25,781 bases of DNA from JANMMJ01 sp964543235 (GTDB lineage: Bacteria; Pseudomonadota; Alphaproteobacteria; Rhizobiales; Aestuariivirgaceae): positions 1 through 25,781 of the forward strand of contig CAZIXE010000048.1 in assembly GCA_964543235.1 (NCBI GenBank), given 5' to 3'. The position numbers were made by a program, and so were the translations under genes. A model generated the notes under the pieces. The model had not been told where the DNA came from, searched no databases, and saw only the letters and a list, made by a program, of their open reading frames with translations. The number at the start of each line of letters is the position of its first letter. Within the stretch, counting starts at the first letter, position 1. Below, one piece after another: positions 22,029 to 25,781 of the stretch.

Positions 22029-22724
22029 TCATCCGGAACCTGGCGGCTTGAGCTTGTCCAGGAGCTTCTGCACGCGCGGGTCGCGTGCCAGGCCGGGACG
22101 TCCCGCCAGCACGGCTTCGGATTTCAGGATCAGCCCGTCATCCAGCACCTTGAGCCGGTTGGCCGCGAGCGTCGCCCCCGTCGTGGTGATGTCCACGATG
22201 GCTTCGGCCGTGCCCGCCGCCGGCGCTCCCTCGGTTGCACCGAGGCTTGGCACGATACGGTAGCCCGCGACGCCCTTCTCGGCGAAGAACCTTCGGGTCA
22301 GGTTGAGATATTTGGTGGCAACCCTGAGCCTTCGCCCGTGCCGCGCGTAGAAGCCCTCCGACACCTCGTCGAGATCGGCCATGGTGGCGACATCGCGCCA
22401 GGCCTCCGGCACCGCCACCACGACATTGGCGGGCCCGAAGCCGAGCCTGACCAGCACCGCACCATCGGCGTCTTCGGGCGTCAGCGTCTCGCGCAGCAGA
22501 TCCTCGCCGGTGATGCCGAGATCGGCCTTGCCGTCCCGCAAGGCATTGGCGATTTCCGCAGCCGACAGCAGGGCCACTTCGACCCCTTCGAGACCGCTCA
22601 GGCTGGCGCGGTAGAGCCGGTCCGAACCGTTGCGCGACATGCCGAGGCCGGCCCTGTCCAGCCGTTCCAGGGCCGCCTCCATCAGCCGCCCCTTGGAAGG
22701 CATGGCAAAGGTGAGCGGTGTCAT
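22029..22724 (-). CDS. hisG: ATP phosphoribosyltransferase, short form
   Basis: A 231-residue catalytic subunit that condenses ATP and PRPP, the first step of histidine synthesis. The family phrases are AMPSKGRL (residues 7-14), DLGITGEDLL, the PRPP-binding strand EAIVDITTTGATLAAN, and the LRVATKYLNLTRRFF helix. At 231 residues it lacks the C-terminal ACT-like regulatory domain of the long form and therefore needs HisZ, which is encoded just upstream with a 4-nt overlap. Feedback control by histidine would act through HisZ. Confidence 0.97.
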   Translation of the reverse strand: MTPLTFAMPSKGRLMEAALERLDRAGLGMSRNGSDRLYRASLSGLEGVEVALLSAAEIANALRDGKADLGITGEDLLRETLTPEDADGAVLVRLGFGPANVVVAVPEAWRDVATMADLDEVSEGFYARHGRRLRVATKYLNLTRRFFAEKGVAGYRIVPSLGATEGAPAAGTAEAIVDITTTGATLAANRLKVLDDGLILKSEAVLAGRPGLARDPRVQKLLDKLKPPGSG

Positions 22725-23848
22725 GCCGGCCCGCCGATCACCGCCAGCACCCGGTTGATATGGATGCCGCAGCCCACCGCCGGCACCGGCACCGGCGAGC
22801 CCATGTCGGACAACAACTCGTCATAGCGGCCGCCGCCCGCGATCTGGTGCTGGCCGGCTTCGATCTGGAACACGAAACCTGTGTAGTATTCGAGGTTTCT
22901 CCCGAATGTCGCCGCGAAGCGGAACCGTCGCGGATTGAGGCCGAGCTCTTCCATCTCCTCGAGCCGCTGGCCGAATGCTTCGACCGCCGCCGCGAAGGCT
23001 TCGCCACCGCCGAGCCGCGCCAGCGCCGGCGTGACGGCGAGCGGCTCGCCGGCTATGCCGAGATAGGCATTGATCCGTTCCACATGCTCCCTGGCGATCG
23101 GCGCCTCGTTGCGGTCGGCTGCCTTTTCCAGCAGCCGTTCGGCAATCTCCTCGACACTGCGGCCGCCTTCCTCACCGATATCCTCGAGGCTGGCGACCGC
23201 CGCCGCGAGGCTCTTGCCCGCCACCAGGTCGACGAAGCCCGAGATGCTGGTGCGCTTGCGGGCCTGCGGTGCTGCAAACTGTTCGAGAAGATCGTGGAAA
23301 GCGCGCGGCCGCCAGAAGTGCCGCCGGAGCCGCCGCCGCCAGCGTTCCGGCATCGGCGTGTCCGCAAGCAGCGCCTGGAACAGGCCGAGATCGCCGAGTG
23401 TCACCTTGGGCCGGGTGACCCCCGCCGTCTCGAGCGCGTTGAGGGTGAGCTTGAGCACCCGTGCTTCCGCCGCCTCGCGCTCCGGAGCGGCATACCATTC
23501 GATGCCGGCCTGGCCGAATTCACCGGGGCTCGCGGTTTCGTTCGGATAACGGAAGGCCGGTCCGCAATAGCAATAGCGCGCCTCCGCCTCGGGCCTTGCC
23601 GCATGGCTCAGGTGATAACGGCAGGCCGGCACCGTCAGGTCGGGCCGGAGACACATCTCGCTGCCGCCGGGATCGGTGAACACATAGGTGCGCGAGCGGA
23701 TGTCCTCGCCCGAGCGTTCGAGAAAAATGTCAGCCGGCTGAAGAATGTCGGGAGCGATATGGGCGAAGCCCGCGCTCTCGAACACCGTCATCACCGCCCG
23801 CTCGATCCGCTCGATCGCGAGCCGTTCGTCTGGCGTCCTACCGGGCAT
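22721..23848 (-). CDS. hisZ: ATP phosphoribosyltransferase regulatory subunit
   Basis: A 375-residue HisRS paralogue without aminoacylation. It retains the class II core (motif 2-like CGPAFRYPNETASPGEFGQAG, and LEYYTGFVFQIE near 330) but lacks the anticodon-binding domain and has only one half of the HisRS motifs. It forms an octamer with short HisG and mediates histidine feedback. It is encoded between hisS and hisG. A 119-bp repeat lies between it and hisS; no clear ribosome binding site is seen before ATG 23848. Confidence 0.96.
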   Translation of the reverse strand: MPGRTPDERLAIERIERAVMTVFESAGFAHIAPDILQPADIFLERSGEDIRSRTYVFTDPGGSEMCLRPDLTVPACRYHLSHAARPEAEARYCYCGPAFRYPNETASPGEFGQAGIEWYAAPEREAAEARVLKLTLNALETAGVTRPKVTLGDLGLFQALLADTPMPERWRRRLRRHFWRPRAFHDLLEQFAAPQARKRTSISGFVDLVAGKSLAAAVASLEDIGEEGGRSVEEIAERLLEKAADRNEAPIAREHVERINAYLGIAGEPLAVTPALARLGGGEAFAAAVEAFGQRLEEMEELGLNPRRFRFAATFGRNLEYYTGFVFQIEAGQHQIAGGGRYDELLSDMGSPVPVPAVGCGIHINRVLAVIGGPA

Positions 23849-23858
23849 GGCGTGCGCA

Positions 23859-23977
23859 GGCCCTCATCCGCCCTTCGGGCACCTTCTCCCACCTTCGGCG
23901 GGAGAAGGGAGGAGAGAGCGACTTGCCCTCTCCCATGCGCAGCATGGGGGAGGGTCCGCGAAGCGGGGGTGAGGGCC
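23859..23977. repeat. 119-bp mosaic repeat with terminal inverted repeats between hisS and hisZ
   Basis: The ends GGCCCTCATCC (23859) and GGTGAGGGCC (to 23977) are inverted. Inside are nested hairpins: CTTCTCCC/GGGAGAAG, CCCTCTCCCATGC/GCATGGGGGAGGG and CCGC-GAA-GCGG. This class of intergenic mosaic repeat is common in Rhizobiales and other Proteobacteria. Copies are usually outside genes and can act as mRNA stabilisers or terminators. Confidence 0.85.
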
Positions 23978-23983
23978 AAGCAC

Positions 23984-25522
23984 TCACCGGCCCAGCGCCT
24001 TCTTCACCGCCTCGACCAGCTGGGCTTCCGGCACCGAAAACTGCGCGAGCCGCTGGCTGGCATATTCCGCGCGGCTCGTGATACCGGCGGCAAGTTCGCT
24101 GCCGAGCCTGAGATCCTTGATCTGGACCTCGCCTCTGGCCTTCTCATCGCCGCCCTGGATGATGACGAGGGGCGCGCCCCGCTTGTCGGCATATTTCATC
24201 TGCGCCTTGAAGCCGGCGGTGCCGACATACATTTCAGCCCGTATGTCTGCGGCGCGCAGCGCCTGCACCATGCGCCAGTAGTCGCCCTGGCGATCCTTGT
24301 CCATGACGGTGACGACGACGGGTGCGAGCACCGCTGACTCTTCAGCCTTGCCCACGAGCTTCAGCGCCGCATAGAGCCGCGACACGCCGATCGAGAAGCC
24401 GGTGGCCGGAACTTTCTGGCCGGTGAATCGGGCAACCAGATCGTCGTAGCGTCCGCCACCGCCCACCGAGCCGAAGCGCACCGGCCTGCCGTCCTCGTCC
24501 TTCGTCTCCATCAGCAATTCGCATTCGAAGACGGGGCCCGTGTAGTACTCGAGCCCGCGGACGACGGATAAATCAATACGGACCCTCTCTCTGCCGTAGG
24601 CAGCTGCTCTAACGAGAGAATGGACCTTGGATAGTTCAGTAAGGCCCTCCATCATCATGGAGTCGCTATGAAAGGAGGACATGAGTTCATCGATTAAGTA
24701 GTAGTCCTCGTCTGCGGCGGCCTGGAAGCCCGTCTGAAAGTAAGTACCTTGATTAGCCTTTGCGTGTTCTGTTAACGCGGTTTCCAAGAAGCCTACGATG
24801 ATATCAATTTGGCGGCCTGAAAGGCCTGCTCCTCTAGTGTAATCCCCACTTTCGTCTCGTCGACCTTCTCCCAAGAGCTGTCGGACGCCTTGGAGACCTA
24901 CGCGATCCAACTTGTCAATTGCTCTGAGCACGACAAGACGGGTTGCGGCATTCTCCTGAACGTCAAGGCCCGCAGACTGTAGCAGACCATCTAGGACCTT
25001 TCTGCTGTTGACCTTCATCACATACTGCCCGCGCTTGATCCCCAGTGCTTCCATCGTGTCCGCCGCCATCATGCACACCTCGGCATCGGCCGTCGGCGAG
25101 GCCGAGCCTACCGTGTCGGCATCGAACTGCATGAACTGCCGAAAGCGGCCCGGTCCCGGCTTCTCGTTGCGGAACACCCAGCCCTGCCGGTAGCTGCGAT
25201 AGGGCGTGGGCAGCGTTTGCTGGTTCTCGGCCACGAAGCGCGCCAGCGGCGCGGTCAGGTCATAGCGCAGGCTGAGCCACTGCTCGTCATCGTCCTGGAA
25301 CGAGAACACGCCTTCGTTCGGCCGGTCCTGGTCGGGCAGGAACTTGCCCAGCGCCTCGGTATATTCGATGAAGGGCTGCTCCACCGGCTCGAAGCCATAG
25401 GCCTCATAGACCTCCTGGATTTTCGCCAGCATCTGCCGGACGCCCCGGATCTCCTCCGGGCCGATGTCGCGAAACCCCTTGGCCAGCCGGGCCTTCGGTC
25501 GCTGGTCTCTGGCAGCCATCAT
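23984..25522 (-). CDS. hisS: Histidyl-tRNA synthetase with an atypical internal segment
   Basis: A 512-residue class II synthetase; Met1 (25522) or the next Met (25519), which is better spaced from GAGGGAG. Visible are motif 2 (FRNEKPGPGRFRQFMQFD), the histidine A motif VVRGLEYYTG, motif 3 (GFSIGVSRL) and the C-terminal anticodon-binding domain (VTVMDKDRQGDYWRM to the end). It charges tRNA-His and is essential. From about 24565 to 25015 the codon usage changes to TTA, CTA, AGA and AGG codons and A/T third positions, unlike the GC-rich flanks, while the reading frame and the family sequence remain intact. This points to a recombined mosaic (see finding). Confidence 0.97.
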   Translation of the reverse strand: MMAARDQRPKARLAKGFRDIGPEEIRGVRQMLAKIQEVYEAYGFEPVEQPFIEYTEALGKFLPDQDRPNEGVFSFQDDDEQWLSLRYDLTAPLARFVAENQQTLPTPYRSYRQGWVFRNEKPGPGRFRQFMQFDADTVGSASPTADAEVCMMAADTMEALGIKRGQYVMKVNSRKVLDGLLQSAGLDVQENAATRLVVLRAIDKLDRVGLQGVRQLLGEGRRDESGDYTRGAGLSGRQIDIIVGFLETALTEHAKANQGTYFQTGFQAAADEDYYLIDELMSSFHSDSMMMEGLTELSKVHSLVRAAAYGRERVRIDLSVVRGLEYYTGPVFECELLMETKDEDGRPVRFGSVGGGGRYDDLVARFTGQKVPATGFSIGVSRLYAALKLVGKAEESAVLAPVVVTVMDKDRQGDYWRMVQALRAADIRAEMYVGTAGFKAQMKYADKRGAPLVIIQGGDEKARGEVQIKDLRLGSELAAGITSRAEYASQRLAQFSVPEAQLVEAVKKALGR

Positions 25523-25603
25523 CTCCCTCTCGAAACGCGAGAGGCTTCTAATGGATGAAAGTGAAAGCGGCTAGCCCTTTCGTCCACGCCTTTCCTGTTC
25601 CTT

Positions 25604-25626
25604 CTCCCTGCACCCTGTGCAGGGAG
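25604..25626. repeat. Perfect 10-bp hairpin, CTCCCTGCAC class intergenic repeat
   Basis: CTCCCTGCAC (25604-25613) and GTGCAGGGAG (25617-25626) around a 3-nt loop, followed by AGTCCCGGAGGGGATGAGGG, the same GATGAGGG edge found in the repeat between hisS and hisZ. The 259 nt right of hisS contain no convincing gene, only these repeats. Confidence 0.75.
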
Positions 25627-25731
25627 AGAGTCCCGGAGGGGATGAGGGCACGTTGGCTTGGTGCTGACACGGGTATTCGCCGTCGGCGAGCCACCTCAAT
25701 TACGACCGCTGCAGAAGCCGGAAACGTTCCC

Positions 25732-25752
25732 CTCTCCCCCGCCGGGGGAGAG
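25732..25752. repeat. Hairpin CTCTCCCCC / GGGGGAGAG at right edge
   Basis: A perfect 9-bp stem (25732-25740 with 25744-25752) and 3-nt loop. This is the core of the same mosaic repeat family, cut by or close to the window edge. Confidence 0.7.
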
Positions 25753-25781
25753 CGACTATCTGAGGAGTCAAGTTGCATTTG

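Noticed and set aside
22718..24337. 539-residue plus-strand frame over hisZ and hisS
   Set aside because: Antisense shadow of two essential synthetase-family genes.
25548..25778. 76-residue minus-strand frame at the right edge
   Set aside because: It runs through the intergenic hairpin repeats and has no start signal or domain.
1..25781. tRNA or rRNA genes, integrases and transposases
   Set aside because: None could be seen on either strand by inspection of the sequence; a short tRNA could still be missed without a covariance search.

Overview
The window looks like a chromosomal segment from a GC-rich alphaproteobacterium, probably of the Hyphomicrobiales (Rhizobiales). This rests on the composition, the hisS-hisZ-hisG cluster with a short-form HisG that needs HisZ, the GGM-rich GroEL tail, the ECF sigma factors with overlapping partner genes, and intergenic mosaic repeats of the GGCCCTCA...TGAGGGCC type. 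The taxonomic call is inference.

Region 1 (1-5700) is accessory DNA behind groEL. It opens with the last codons of groEL and its terminator. Next come a secreted transglutaminase-like protein, an orphan RHS-tip protein with its own signal peptide and a nuclease-like C-terminus, and a probable immunity gene. After them lies a decayed groEL 3' fragment with a groEL-type terminator, then an OsmC-like gene with a methyltransferase gene, then a second groEL 3' fragment, then a protein with a caspase/DUF4347-like His-Gly...Gly-Cys pattern. Both fragments share a 40-nt identical block with the same 2-nt frameshift, so the cargo sits between repeated groEL tails.

Region 2 (5700-7850, minus strand) holds a phytanoyl-CoA-dioxygenase-family gene followed by a LacI-family regulator. 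A strong sigma-70-like promoter abuts a perfect 20-bp palindromic LacI-type operator.

Region 3 (7857-11653, minus strand) reads ECF sigma factor, three-TM membrane protein, secreted RTX-repeat protein, outer-membrane barrel protein. It looks like an envelope-stress or surface-output cluster. A sulfotransferase-like gene is divergent at 11812. Region 4 (12579-14494, minus strand) is a TetR-VOC-VOC operon whose operator lies between the -35 and -10 elements and whose transcript may be leaderless.

Region 5 (14643-17960, plus strand) has an extended MsrQ-like haem membrane protein followed by a large SIR2-like/disordered-linker/TPR-like protein, the best candidate for an undescribed (possibly antiphage) effector. 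Region 6 (18111-21606) has a small periplasmic protein, an ECF sigma factor with a cupin anti-sigma whose N-terminus resembles RskA, a GcvA-like LysR regulator, and a convergent secreted His-rich helical protein plus cupredoxin pair, probably for copper. Region 7 (22029-25522, minus strand) is hisS-hisZ-hisG. Its hisS carries an internal segment of about 450 bp with strikingly different codon usage, and a 119-bp mosaic repeat separates hisS from hisZ. Related repeats fill the right edge.
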